Assembly (NCBI RefSeq): GCF_027942865.1
Contig: NC_134521.1
Location: 1,087,501 to 1,151,500 of the forward strand
Origin: Odontesthes bonariensis
Taxonomy: Eukaryota > Chordata > Actinopteri > Atheriniformes > Atherinopsidae
DNA: 64,000 nt
Reading direction: 5' to 3'
Part shown: positions 23,202-34,539 of the stretch, one piece after another
Layout: every line of letters starts with the position of its first letter
How positions within the stretch are numbered: position 1 is the first letter of the stretch
The notes under the pieces: generated by a model
Database searches by the model: none
What the model was told of the DNA's origin: nothing
The model's input: only the letters and a program-made list of their open reading frames with translations
Program-made: the position numbers and the translations under genes

Positions 23202-26200
23202 ATGTCCACGAGCGGAGTGGAACCTGCGGCCCAGAGCCCGCTGCTGTCATCCAGGTACGAACCCGAACCGTTTCTGGGTCTCTCTCTGACCGCAGCGCGT
23301 GTTTCCAGAGTTCTGTTTGATGTTGGGACTGTTTGAAACGGCCGCACGCGCTCCTCGGTTTGTTTTTCTGCAAAACTCCTCCCGCTGTAAGAGAAAATAG
23401 GGCCAAGAGATTGTGAGCTCTGACTTTTTCCTGGAGAACCATTTTGTGATGCAAATGTATTACTCTGTTGAACGCATATTGTTTTGTTTGTTTGTTTTTA
23501 TTCAGTCACAATAAACATCAAATGTGTTCAGTACAATCATAACATTTAAGTGACTGAAAAGGCTGAAGCGTAATGCTTATATTTAAGCCTGTTGAACAAA
23601 ATGAAGCTACCCATCAACCTATATTTTTACAAATACTAAAGTAAGAAGAAAAATAATAGATAGTGAGTACTTTATTCATCCCAATTTGGGAAATTGTGTT
23701 GCAGCAGCATACAGTATAAGATATGTAAACAATTAAAGTTAACCTTAACAATTAGAGTTAAAAACAAGCAAATAAAATAAAAATAGTGAATAAACATTAG
23801 CTATTTATAGTAAAAAGAGAAGAGAAAAAAAACAGAATTGCATCCAATAAAGTAAAAAAAATAGACGAATAATGAAGCAAAATCTTTCACAAATTATAAA
23901 TACTTGTAGCCCTCAAATTGTTTGAGGGCTTTATTTTTTAAACCCCAGCCAACTAGCCGGACTACCTTCATCAACACCAAAACGAGGCTGGAACTCTGCT
24001 CACAGGACGCAGCAGGGGGTAAGAAGATGTTCAGAAATGATGCTGCTGATATGGGATGTTACACAGCTTCATGTCAGAAGAGGCGGACTGTCCCTTTAAT
24101 AACTACAGGGATTAGACGGTCTGTTTTCAGGGTGGAGGTCAGCAGCTAATCAAACGCTGCAGCTTTTTATATAGTCTGAGTTTTCCTCCTTCTGACCTGC
24201 TGCTGCCCTCTCAGCTTCTGTTTCAGCCCCTGGTCGTGTGTTTGTGTGAAGGGCTGGTCTGCAGCCACATGGAGCGGCGTCCCCGACCCCCTGCTGGCCG
24301 CCTCGGGATGCTCCGCCCCCGAGCCCTGGCTCCTCCCAGGCTGCAGCTCCGTCTATGACAGCCTGGTCAGGTAGGTGGTGCTGCAGCTCCCTCTGCTCAC
24401 CGCCTTCTTATTCAGATGGCTGAGAGCTTAACTTTGTTTTAATGAACATTTCAGGTGTTTAGGATGAGTGAAAGTCAGAATGTGCTTGTAAAACTGAGCC
24501 TGAACAAACACGGTGCTGTGCAACACTGCCCCCTACAGGCGGCAGAGGTGGGTAGCAGCCAAAAACTGTACTCAAGTAAAAGTACTGTTACTTCAGAATA
24601 ATATGACTCAAGTAAAAGTAAAAAGTAGTCATCCAAATAATTCCTTGAGTAAGAGTAAAAAAGTGCTCAGTGAAAAAACTACTCAAGTACTGAGTAACTG
24701 TTGAGTAACGTCTGATTTATTTGTTAACACAAGCATTCAATCAGACAGACAAAAATACTAAATAATCATCTTTAGGCAAATTAGAGTTCATCCAATTGAT
24801 CAAATAAATTAAAATGAATTCATTACTAACAATAAAATAGCTTAAATTAAAATAATCCAGGTAAATTCAAGAACTTCAATAAAAAATCAAAGAGACTTAG
24901 GAAATGTTTAAAACATATGTAACCCATATGTAACCTAAAAAACAAACATTCACCTATCCATGGGGGAAAAACGAGTTTAGGAAACTTAGCGCTACATGTT
25001 TCCTCAAGTTAGATGTTGAGTTTCTGCTGAAATGTGCGTTTGTTTTGGTTGCCACAGAAGACACATAATGTAGCTGCTGTTTCTCACTCTTTGTAAGGTA
25101 AACATGCTTTCAGTATGAGGCCTCGTCTGCGTCTTCATTTCCCACCGTTGGTTCTCACATTTTTCATCTGTTTCTTTCTTTGTTTGCTACGACTGCTAAT
25201 GCTAAAGCTAACCCGTCCCGCCGCTGAGATCGAGTACGGTCACGTGACCAGACTGCACGGCTGCGTCTGATTGGTGGAACACAGTCAGGTGGTAGAGCCT
25301 TTGGCGGAAGTCTCTCTCTCTGTCAGAATAAAACATTAAAATGAGGCGTACGCGGGGGGATAAAAATAATGAGGCGTAGAATACCAAAGAGGTAAGAAGA
25401 AAAGTAACCAGCTCATTGTAGCCTAATGTAGCGGAGTAAGAGGACAGTTTCTGCTGCACACATCTACTCAAGGAAAAGTAAAAAGTATAGAGATTTAAAA
25501 CTACTCCTAGAAGTATAATGTTTTCAAAAACTTACTCAAGTAAATGTAACTCATTACTACCCACCTCTGACAGACGGGCATTGGAGTGAGGCACTGACAG
25601 GGTGTAGTTACTGTTGTCTGCCTTTAGGGGGCAGCACAGCTCATTGTTTCAGTGATCAGGAGGTTCTGTTCAGCTCACAAGTGACCGGGTCAGCAGAACA
25701 AATGGAAAAGTGTGGCCTAAGAGAGCGAGGATCCTTCCTCAGATACATTTAAACCACTTTAAAGCTTAATTGTTGTGTAAATTGGCATAAAAGTCATTTT
25801 AGAAACTGTTTAAGGCGAGACGCTACAGGTGAACAGGGTAATATTTTAAAATAATAGATATCACCATGAAACTTACTCAGTTGATTACTTATACAAGTAT
25901 GGGGGGGGGGGGAGTTTTAGAAATTTGTATGTTTAATTATGCATTATCTCATTAAATATGCGCACATTTGCATATATTTCTGGACGATAAATCTGAACAC
26001 GTGATAAAGCCAGGTGCAAAATTCTTTTTTCATTTTGTTTACACACAAAATGTAAAGAAAATTACAGAGGGATTTCAGGATATCTGCTCTGATTTCCTAG
26101 GAAATCAAAATATACTGCCCATAGCCTAAAAAACATAGATTTTTACCATATTTTTTTATTATAATGTCACATAAATCAGGCCAGAAATGATTTAGCAACA

Positions 26201-29200
26201 AATCCTTCTGTAAATATCTTCAGAATACTGCTGAGTGTATAACTGGAAAGTTTGGTGTTAGTAGGTGCTCCATAGGCTGAGATACTGATACTGGAAAAGT
26301 ACAAAAAACTGATTTTGGCATTTAAAGATTTAAATAGGGGAATTCATTTTGGTAAATTTGGGCGACACGTACTGCCGCGATTAAACAAAATGTGATGAAA
26401 TAAACATTTTAATTTATGTTTTGAAATGACACATATTGAAGGAGTAGACTGGCCCAAAATCTAAAAATTGACCACTGCATGAAATCCCTGTTTTTGCCTT
26501 GAAGAGGAAAAGTTTAATCTGTTTAACAGAATGTTGGAGTTTTATTTTCTGTCCAGGTTGAAACTGGATTCAAACACTTTATTCTTCTCAGGTTTAATGT
26601 CGTTTACCTTCAGTCTCGTGGTGTTGTCTCCATAGTAACGTGTCTCCCAGCCCGTCTCCTCCCGCCGCCTGCAGCCTGCGAGGGCGAGCCGCCGGCAGCA
26701 AACCTCGCAGGTTTCTACACATTCAAAGAGATTCAAACATGAATTATTTTAAGGTTTAGATTTAAAATCGGATTAAACTCCGAACATGAATCTTTTAAAG
26801 ATTGTGGGCTGGTTTTTAATCTGTGGAAACATTTCAACGGGAGTTTTAACGGTGCAGTTTGGTCCCGCAGGCCGTCCATCCTGGAGCGCTGCATCCTCAA
26901 CGTGACCACCAGCAGCGTTGCCGTGGGGACGGACGACGTGGACAAAAGGTCAGACTGCGGCTTCACAAACAGCCGGAACATGTTAAAGATCTGTTCATTT
27001 ATTTCAACTTTTACTTCTGTTTAATTCTATCAGATAAACTCAGTCTGAACTCGACTTGTTTCCTGTTCAGCTTCGTTTCATCTGTTAACAAACATGATGA
27101 AAGTTTTGGTTATTTCAGTTGATCTGCCTCTGAGGTAGTCGGGTTCCAGGTTCCACAGGTTCCAGGTTCCCTTTCTGCTTGTTAACGGACTTAAAGTTGT
27201 TCTGTTTCACGGGTTCTGTAGATCTGGGTGCTGCAGAGTTCAGGATGTTAAGTTTCCATCTGAACCCCCTTCAGCATTTCTTACAGATGTAACTTCCGCT
27301 TCCTGGTTTCAGTCTGAGCTTCTGTGTCCCGCAGGACGCCGTTCGGCCGTTATTACCCCCACCTGCAGGACCAGGCCAACGCCGAGACCAACACGGCGGT
27401 TCTGAAGCGGCGGCAGAAGCAGATCCAGTACGGCAAAAACACCAGCGGGTACCAGAACTACCTGCAACAAGTCCCTAAGTAAGACACCAGAGCTGTGTTC
27501 GAAACCGCCTACTACATACTGATCAATCAGACAGTATGCAGAGCGTTTACCCACAATGCATTTCGCTCCTGCCCGAGCTGAAATCAGCCGGCCTGAAGCT
27601 GATTTCCCTTAAGCTCTAAACTCTGTAAACTTTAGCAACATTTGAAACATTTTCAGGAGAGAAAGTAGTCGTTTAGATCCCCAACGTGTTGAAAACCTGA
27701 CAAAATACCGGCTGTTTACAATTTTGTTCCCACGAATTCGGCGCTACTAAAGCTAGCCGTAGTGAGCTAACACACTTCCTGTTTTCACAAAATAAAATAC
27801 CCATTGCCTTTTATCATAGGGAAAGCCATTACCATACAATTGGTGCTTTTGTTTTGAAAACAGGAAGTGAACCTACCCTCGTTGGAGCTAGCTTGAAACT
27901 GCCGTTTTGACAGACAGACCCAGAACCGTCCTGATCCGACAGAACCGACCGTGTACCAGGTGTGTTTCTGTTCTCCTCCGCAGACACCTGAGGGACCCTA
28001 AGCTCCACCCATCCACCCCCAACAAGTACAGGAAGTACAGCCGGCGCTCCTGGGACATGCAGGTGCGTCTGTGGAGGCGAGCGTTGCACCTGTGGGACCC
28101 CCCGGCCAGCAGCCAGCCGGACGCCACCGACACCCCGGATCCAGTGGAGCAGCTGTTGGTGGAGTCTTACTTTATTAAGTCTGAACGAACCGGGGAGGGG
28201 GAGGGGGGGGGGGGGGGGGGGGGGCTTCAGTATCTCTGCTTCTCAGTTTCCTTCAGAGGGGGGGCGGGGCTAAGCCTTAGAGATGGGGGGGGGGGAGGAG
28301 CTTCAGGATCTCTGCTTCTCAGTTTCCTTCAGAGGGGGGTGGGGCTAAGCCTTAGAGATGGGGGGGGGGAGGAGCTTCAGGATCTCTGCTTCTCAGTTTC
28401 CTTCAGAGGGGGGCGGGGCTAAGCCTTAGAGATGGGGGGGGGAGGAGCTTCAGGATCTCTGCTTCTCAGTTTCCTTCAGAGGGGGGCGGGGCTGAGCCTC
28501 AGAGACAGGGGCTGGGTTTACCTGCTGGAGCTGGTGTGTACAGAAGATTTTATTTATATTATTTATTGGACATTTTCCATCAGGAAATCAGCTGTTTGCG
28601 GGTCGATGAAGACTCCAAACGACTCCGTCTGTTCAGTTCTGAGGGTGAAACCTTTGTCGGACCTTGTTTACCTGAAGAAACGTCTGCTGGTGGATCTGAA
28701 CCTTTAACCACGCCCAGATGTCTCCTACTTCCTGATGACATCACACAGCCTGAAACGGGTCGCCTGATTTATTTATTTTTTTTCCCTGCAGGCAGAACCA
28801 GCTGGCGAAGATGACGTCGGACCTGTGTGAGGACGGAGGAGACGAGCAGAGAGAGAAGGAGACTCCTGCAGCCTCCAAAGCCTCCATGTCATCCTCGTCC
28901 GTGGAGGCGGCCTGGACGGCGCCGCTGTCCCCGGTAAGTCTAGGGATGGGAATCGAAAACCGGTTCTTGTTGAGAACCGGTTCCCAGTGTTTCAATTCCT
29001 TGGACTCGTTTGGCGATTTTGCAAACGATTCCCTTATCGATTCCAGTGGGCGCGGATGACGTCACCACGCAGCGTTGCGTGGCGAGTCCAGCGCAGCCAG
29101 CAGCCAACAGTAAACATGGCGCCCAAGCGGTGCAAACGCTGGAAAGTTTGGTTACACATCCCTAAAAAATACGACAACAGGGCAACTGGCAAAGTGAATA

Positions 29201-32026
29201 TTTCACCAAAGGGAGGAAATACTACCAACATGCAATAACTATGAATGAATGATTAACGTTGGTGAATCTGAACCCAGCAACGTTAGCAACGTTAGCAACG
29301 TTAGCATGTCCTCGGCTAACACTGCAGGTAACTAACTAACAAACACTGCCTATCATGTTAGCACCATTTGCCTCATTGTAAAAGCTGCTGTTAGTAACGG
29401 TTAAGGTTAAATGAATGCCTTCTCAGGCATTACATTTAGATGAAATCATGAGAGACAGAGCCTGACTGGCTCAGAGCCAGAGGCTGGTGGTACTACCCCC
29501 AGTTCACCTCTACCTCCAGCTTCTCCTTTCACCAGAGTAGGAAGAGTTAAATTACCCAGGCCAGGATAGACCAATGTGGACCTCACCGTTGTTGGGTTTG
29601 TGAGGTCATGACTCGTGTTACTTCTAAACTAAACAAAGTTGATGCTAATCGACCGGTTTGTTGTCCTTTTTCTCCAAATGAGAATCGATAAGGGAACCGA
29701 CAAAGAACCGAATCGTTAAGCAGAATCAAAAATGGAATTGAAATTGTAAAAATCTGATAAATTCCCATCCCTGGCAGTTACCGGCGGTAACGCTGATCAA
29801 GGATCCCTGAAAGGGTTTTACCAAAGCCCCAAAATAAAGCAACTTAATTGAATTATAAATCTGTTTTGTATGATGAAACCACCTGTTATTTATCTATTCA
29901 ACTCAATTCAATACATTTTTTATCATGTATTTTTTGTTACACAATACAAAAAGACAATCACCAGTTTTCAGGATTACACTTTTTTTTTTTTTTTTTTTTG
30001 GTCAGTTGGACCAACAGTTTTCTTGTTTTCTCAGTTTTCTTTGACATAATAAAGGTTTATTATTGCTATTATATAAATGTGAAGTAATTACTGCTGAATT
30101 AATTATATTGAAAGGGAAAAAAAACAGTGAACTTTTTTCTGATGTTTAAATGTTTTTATAATTCACGGGTCAAAAATGACCCATAAGACAATCTTTGTAC
30201 CCTAGTGGTGTACAGCCCACATGGAAACATAAACAAAAATAAAGTGTGACTTTTTCTAATGATGGGGTCCCTTTAGGAAAAGTCATAACATTTCAAGTTG
30301 GAAAAAGATAGTTTAAGGTATTTTTCCTACAGCTAAACATGGTGGTGGCTCACTTTGGACCCGCAAGACAACAGGAGGGTTAAACAGGACAACAGGAGGG
30401 TTAAACAGGACAACAGGGGGGTTAAACAGGACAACAGGAGGGTTAAACAGGACAACAGGAGGGTTAAACAGGACAACAGGAGGGTTAAACAGGACAACAG
30501 GAGGGTTAAGCAGGACAACAGGGGGGTTAAGCAGGACAACAGGGGGGTTAAGCAGGACAACAGGAGGGTTAAACAGGACAACGGGAGGGTTAAACAGGAC
30601 AACAGGAGGGTTAAGCAGGACAACAGGGGGGTTAAGCAGGACAACAGGGGGGTTAAGCAGGACAACAGGAGGGTTAAACAGGACAACGGGAGGGTTAAAC
30701 AGGACAACAGGAGGGTTAAGCAGGACAACAGGGGGGTTAAGCAGGACAACAGGGGGGTTAAGCAGGACAACAGGGGGGTTAAACAGGACAACAGGGGGGT
30801 TAAACAGGACAACAGGGGGGTTAAACAGGACAACAGGAGGGTTAAGCTGTCTCTGGTTGGGGCTTTGGTTGAGAATCTTTGTCATCTCCCTATAAAATGG
30901 GAATGAACGACTGAGTGAAACATCTGGTTAACTTGGAGGAAAACATGCAACTTTGACATTCTCTGACTTGGCATACAATTGAACTGTTAACCTTTCCGAA
31001 ATTCAGGGGCATCTACTGTGGCAAAAGGGTCGAACAGCAGGTTTTACAATCAGGCAAATGGCGCTAACATGACAGTCAGGCTGTGTGCGAAACCGCATAC
31101 TCATTGATCAGACAGTATGCAGAGCGTTTACCCACAATGCATTTGGCTCCTGCCCGAGCCGAAATCAGCCGGCCTGAAGCTGATTTCCCTTAAGCTCTAA
31201 ACTCTGTAAACTTTAGCAACATTTGAAACATTTTCAGGAGAGAAAGTAGTCGTTTAGATCCCCAACGTGTTGAAAACCTGACAAAATACCGGCTGTTTAC
31301 AATTTTGTTCCCACGAATTCGGCGCTACTAAAGCTAGCCGCAGTGAGCTAACGCACTTCCGGTTATTTTCACAAAATAAAATACCCGTTGCCTTTTATCA
31401 TAGGGAAAGCCATTACCATACAATTGGTGCTTTTGTTTTGAAAACAGGAAGTGAACCTACACTCGTTGTAGCTAGCTTGAAACTGCCATTTTGACAGGAA
31501 ATGACGATCGGCGACGTCACGTTACGTTGCATCTTGGGTAGTTTGAGTATGAGTAGTAACCTCATGATGCATACCCAACATTTAGAGAATCTAGTATGCA
31601 TCCGGGAACTTAAAAAAAGTTAAAGGTAGTAGAAGTATGCGGTTTCGAACACAGCCTGGGTGTTTGTTAGTTAGTTACCTGCAGTATTAGCTGAGGACAT
31701 GCTAACGTTGCTAACATTGCTGATGGGTTCAGATTCACCAACGTTAGTCCGGAGCAGATCGAAAACGCGACATTCATTAATAGTTATTGCATGTTGGTAG
31801 TATTTCCTCCCTTTGATGAAATATTCACTTTGCAAGTTGCCCTGTGTTTTTTTTAAGTCAAGTGTAACCAAACTTTTGAGCGTTTGTACCGCTTGGTCGC
31901 CATGTTGACTGCTAGCTGCACTGGACGTCATTCGCGCCCACTGGAATCGATAAGGGAATCGTTTGCTAAATTGAATAGAAAGGGAAAGAATAGAAAAATA
32001 CTTTATTCATTAATTAGTCAAGTAGC

Positions 32027-32058
<32 letters not shown>

Positions 32059-33228
32059 ATATTTACAAAGATTGTATTAACAACAATAATAATACCAATT
32101 CTAGTAAAAAATACTACTTCTAACTAATAATAAATGTCTAAATAAACAAAAAAAAAATCAATCAATTTGAGAAGAACTCAGCAGTCACTGTTACAAAGCC
32201 TTTTGGTTGTTTTTTTTTTTTTTTTTTTGGTTGATTCCAAGGAATTGAAACACTAGGTTTTCAATTCCCGTCCCCAATGTTGATCGGGGTCGGAGTCCAT
32301 AAAAACCCAGAAATACTGCAGAGTAGCACTTTGTTCCCGTGAGGGTGGGCTTTAGTTTAGCAGTAAATGTGCAGCATCTAACCAGCATGAATGCGCCTCA
32401 ACAACCTCATGGATCCAGATGTGTCTGAATGCTCTGACCTCCCCTTTCCTTCCAGCAGCTGGAGACGAGCCACCGGCCTCTTCGCTCCCCTCCCGGCCTG
32501 AGTTACTCCCACAGGGGTCAGCTGATCCCTGACGACAACATGACAGATTGGCTCCGCCTCCTGATGGAGACTGACCACGCCCCAGGTGAGGTCACATGAC
32601 ACCGGGCGCAGTGAGACCACTGAGTGAAATGCTGGTGGGTGGTGCCGGGCCGCTCCGGGGGGCCGGTTCTGACCCATAAAATGGGTTCTTATTGGGTCTC
32701 CTCTTTTTATACGTTTGTTTTTATTCGTTGAAAGTCTCTTCAGTTGGTCATCGTTTCTAGTCGGGCTGGGCGAGTTAACTCGTTTATTATTTAACACCGA
32801 TAAATATTTTATCATTAGCATTAACACAGGTTTTATTTTTGTAAAAGGCTGTCGCTCACAGGCTTTTATTCTGTAAAAGGCTGTCGCTCACAGGCTTTTA
32901 TTCTGTAAAAGGCTGTCGCTCACAGGCTTTTATTCTGTAAAAGGCTGTCGCTCACAGGCTTTTATTCTGTAAAAGGCTGTCGCTCACAGGCTTTTATTCT
33001 GTAAAAGGCTGTCGCTCACAGGCTTTTATTCTGTAAAAGGCTGTCGCTCACAGGCTTTTATTCTGTAAAAGGCTGTTGCTCACAGGCTTTTATTATTGTA
33101 AAAGGCTGTCGCTCACAGGTCCCCCTGGTCCTGGAATCTGATGCTTCTGTTTTTGTTTTTCAGAGTTCAGCTCTGATGACCAGCAGGTTCCTGTGTTCTC
33201 TGACCAGCTCTTCTGGAACCCGTACTGA
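23202..33228 (+). CDS. slbp2: Histone mRNA stem-loop binding protein, slbp2-like
   Basis: SLBP proteins bind the 3' stem-loop of replication-dependent histone mRNAs for processing, storage and translation. Eight exons: 23202-23254, 24227-24370, 26871-26948, 27335-27478, 27984-28154, 28792-28933, 32456-32585, 33164-33228. Phases close to give 308 codons plus stop. The RNA-binding domain spans about residues 112-180: [32 protein letters not shown] with the TPNK motif at 151-154, then [12 protein letters not shown]. No SFTTP cyclin-dependent degron is seen, and the loop reads [12 protein letters not shown] rather than the SLBP1-type IAYDRYIKEVPR, favouring the oocyte-type paralogue slbp2. The exon 5 donor (CT|GTTGGT) was chosen because it alone satisfies phase; it is the least certain border. 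The C-terminal region (residues 198-308, ending LFWNPY) is not recognised. Confidence 0.85.
23390..24099 (+). mobile_element. TTAA-flanked element, left-truncated copy
   Basis: Matches 14174-14917 of the element at 13.76 kb, with small indels, and ends GGACTGTCCCTTTAA. In slbp2 intron 1, ending 127 bp before exon 2. Confidence 0.75.
24543..25569. mobile_element. hAT-type MITE, TIR CAGAGGTGGGTAG
   Basis: Left CAGAGGTGGGTAGCAGCC; right ACTACCCACCTCTG. Flanks ACAGGCGG (24535-24542) and ACAGACGG (25570-25577) agree at 7 of 8 positions. Subterminal ACTCAAGTAAAAGTA repeats are present and there is no transposase. In slbp2 intron 2. Confidence 0.87.
25580..26870. other. slbp2 intron 2 remainder, no feature seen
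   Basis: Unique AT-rich sequence with a short G-run near 25902. No exon or recognised repeat. Confidence 0.5.
27491..27915. mobile_element. MITE family A, truncated copy 2
   Basis: Starts GCTGTGTTCGAAACCGCC about 13 bp inside intron 4 of slbp2 and runs to GAAACTGCCGTTTTGACAG, where it is cut off. It forms most of this 505-bp intron. Confidence 0.85.
28195..28505. repeat. G-rich tract and about 75-bp repeat, slbp2 intron 5
   Basis: A G-run of more than 20 is followed by four or five units with GGGGCTAAGCCTTAGAGATG and CTTCTCAGTTTCCTTCAGAG. G-run lengths vary between units. Confidence 0.88.
28941..29773 (+). mobile_element. hAT/ZBED-type non-autonomous element
   Basis: TIRs TAGGGATGGGAATCG and ATTCCCATCCCTG. 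A short BED-like frame ([14 protein letters not shown], then GGNTTNM) at about 29116-29238 is a transposase N-terminus remnant. It begins immediately after the first 7 intronic bases (GTAAGTC) of slbp2 exon 6. Related pieces: 31660-32285 (inverted) and 63815-64000. Confidence 0.8.
29774..30362. other. slbp2 intron 6 AT-rich segment with possible piggyBac-like motif
   Basis: Contains a poly-T run (29979-29999) and ACGGGTCAAAAATGACCC (about 30163), a palindrome often seen in fish piggyBac-type MITEs. No coding content. Confidence 0.4.
30363..30850. repeat. 21-bp minisatellite carrying a piggyBac-like terminus
   Basis: About 23 units of GACAACAGGAGGGTTAAACA plus one base. Reverse-complemented, each unit reads TTAACCCTCCTGTTGTC, which resembles the TTAA plus terminal repeat of common fish piggyBac-type elements. 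Variable sites: agg/ggg and aaaca/agca. Confidence 0.95.
31081..31658. mobile_element. MITE family A, copy 3, both ends present
   Basis: Starts GGCTGTGTGCGAAACCGC and ends GCGGTTTCGAACACAGCC. No convincing target duplication. In slbp2 intron 6. Confidence 0.87.
31660..32285 (-). mobile_element. hAT/ZBED element, inverted and interrupted copy
   Basis: Reverse-complement similarity to 28941-29340 (for example GCCCACTGGAATCGATAAGG and the CCAAGGAATTGAAACACTAG segment). It is split by an inserted retroposon-like tail (AAATACTTTATTCATTAATTA) with poly-T at about 31980-32225. Confidence 0.7.
32764..33119 (+). mobile_element. hAT fragment carrying the 32-bp minisatellite
   Basis: Begins CGGGCTGGGCGAGTTAACTC like the element at 6.3 kb, then about eight units of GTAAAAGGCTGTCGCTCACA plus GGCTTTTATTCT (32848-33117). 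The 3' half of the element is missing. In slbp2 intron 7, ending 45 bp before exon 8. Confidence 0.85.
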
Positions 33229-33715
33229 AGCAGAACCTGCTTCTTCCTGACGGAGGAAGCTGACCCTCAGCATGTTGGAGCTGCGCCCGCTTCACTCGTC
33301 TTTTTAAGATGGTCGGACTAACTTCACCGACCTGATCCGAGCCTCATCCACCCGCCTCCTCCGTCCTGAAGGCGGGCGGGACGGCCGGTCACTTTGACCC
33401 AGAACTTTATGGTTTGCACTTGTTTCTGTTTGCATCATGTGGAGCACCCGTCACTGCATCCTGTTCAGTCCTGAACTCACTGGTTTGTCACTCCCGTTGG
33501 TCACCCTGTTTTCATCCTTAATGCACCGTCACTTTCCTGCTCCGCCCGGATCGGGCTCTTCTTCTTCTTCTTGTGTCGCCGCGTTTTTTCTCAAAAACAA
33601 ATCTCCTGACCTGGGGAGGGAAAAGGCTGTCACTTTGTTGTTGTGGTTTTTTTTCTTTTCTTTTTTTACTTTTTCTGCTGCTCGAATGTGAGGAGCAAAG
33701 CTGAGAGATTTAACT

Positions 33716-33733
33716 AATAAAGATGTAAATAAA
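33716..33733 (+). terminator. slbp2 polyadenylation signals
   Basis: Two AATAAA hexamers (33716-33721, 33728-33733) about 490 bp after the stop codon. Confidence 0.75.
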
Positions 33734-34204
33734 GTGTTTGAAACGGATCATTCTTCATAGCCTGAACTCACCGGTTCCTCACCATGTGAAAGGGCTTCAG
33801 AGCCGAGGGTCTAAACATGTTGTGAGACTTTAACAAAGAGCTTCAGATGAGAAGTGTTCCTGTTTAAACTTCTAATGGAGATCTGAGATTAAAAACTTAA
33901 TTTATAGTTTGATGCTGTTAAACCAAATCAAATTCCCACAAACCCTTTTAAAAGTTGAAGCTCGGGACACCAACAGCTCAGCATCTGAACTGCTTTAGAG
34001 TCGAACATGCAGGAAGCGTTTTGTCTGAGACGACCTGCAGCCGGCTTTGAGATGTACGGACGTAAAATAATGGGCTGTTGGCCTGTGATGGACCCGTGAG
34101 GATGGCGCCTGCAGCGCGGCGTTGTGACATCACGTGCGCCCACCTAACGGGTAGAACTCTGATGTGAGGACCCAAAACTAAGTCTTTCATTCAAAACTTT
34201 ATTA
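33734..34204. other. Intergenic, nothing recognised
   Basis: Downstream of slbp2. No repeat or coding signal. Confidence 0.5.
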
Positions 34205-34530
34205 ACCGCCATAGAATAGAAAAATACTTTATTCATTCCCCAATTGGGGAAAATCAAATTAGTCAAGTAGCTCAAAAAATTAAAATTTACAATGATTGTA
34301 TATTAACAAAACCAATAATAATAATAAATGACTAAAACTTCCTCATCTGTTGCTCCACCACAGCACTGAGAGGGTCCAGCCTTCTGCCTACAACAGAACC
34401 AGCCTTTTTCCCCAGTTTGTCCAGGCGCCTACAGTTTGTGTCTGTAGTGCAACTCCCCCAGCAGACAGCAGCATAGAACAGTGCTCTCTCACTGATGGTG
34501 TGATAAAACATGCACATCATATCACTGCAG
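34205..34530 (-). pseudogene. LINE ORF2 C-terminal fragment
   Basis: On the minus strand the frame ending at 34332 reads SERALFYAAVCWGSC and NCRRLDKLGKKAGSVVG, then a stop. This matches the C-terminal segment common to fish non-LTR retrotransposon polyproteins. The tail ACTTTATTCATTCCCCAATT (plus-strand text, about 34225) is the matching 3' end. Confidence 0.75.
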
Positions 34531-34539
34531 ACATGGAAG

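Noticed and set aside
28581-28720. Possible extra slbp2 exon ([16 protein letters not shown])
   Set aside because: Acceptor-like CATCAG exists, but no donor gives the phase needed by exon 6 and there is no recognised similarity; left out of the model.
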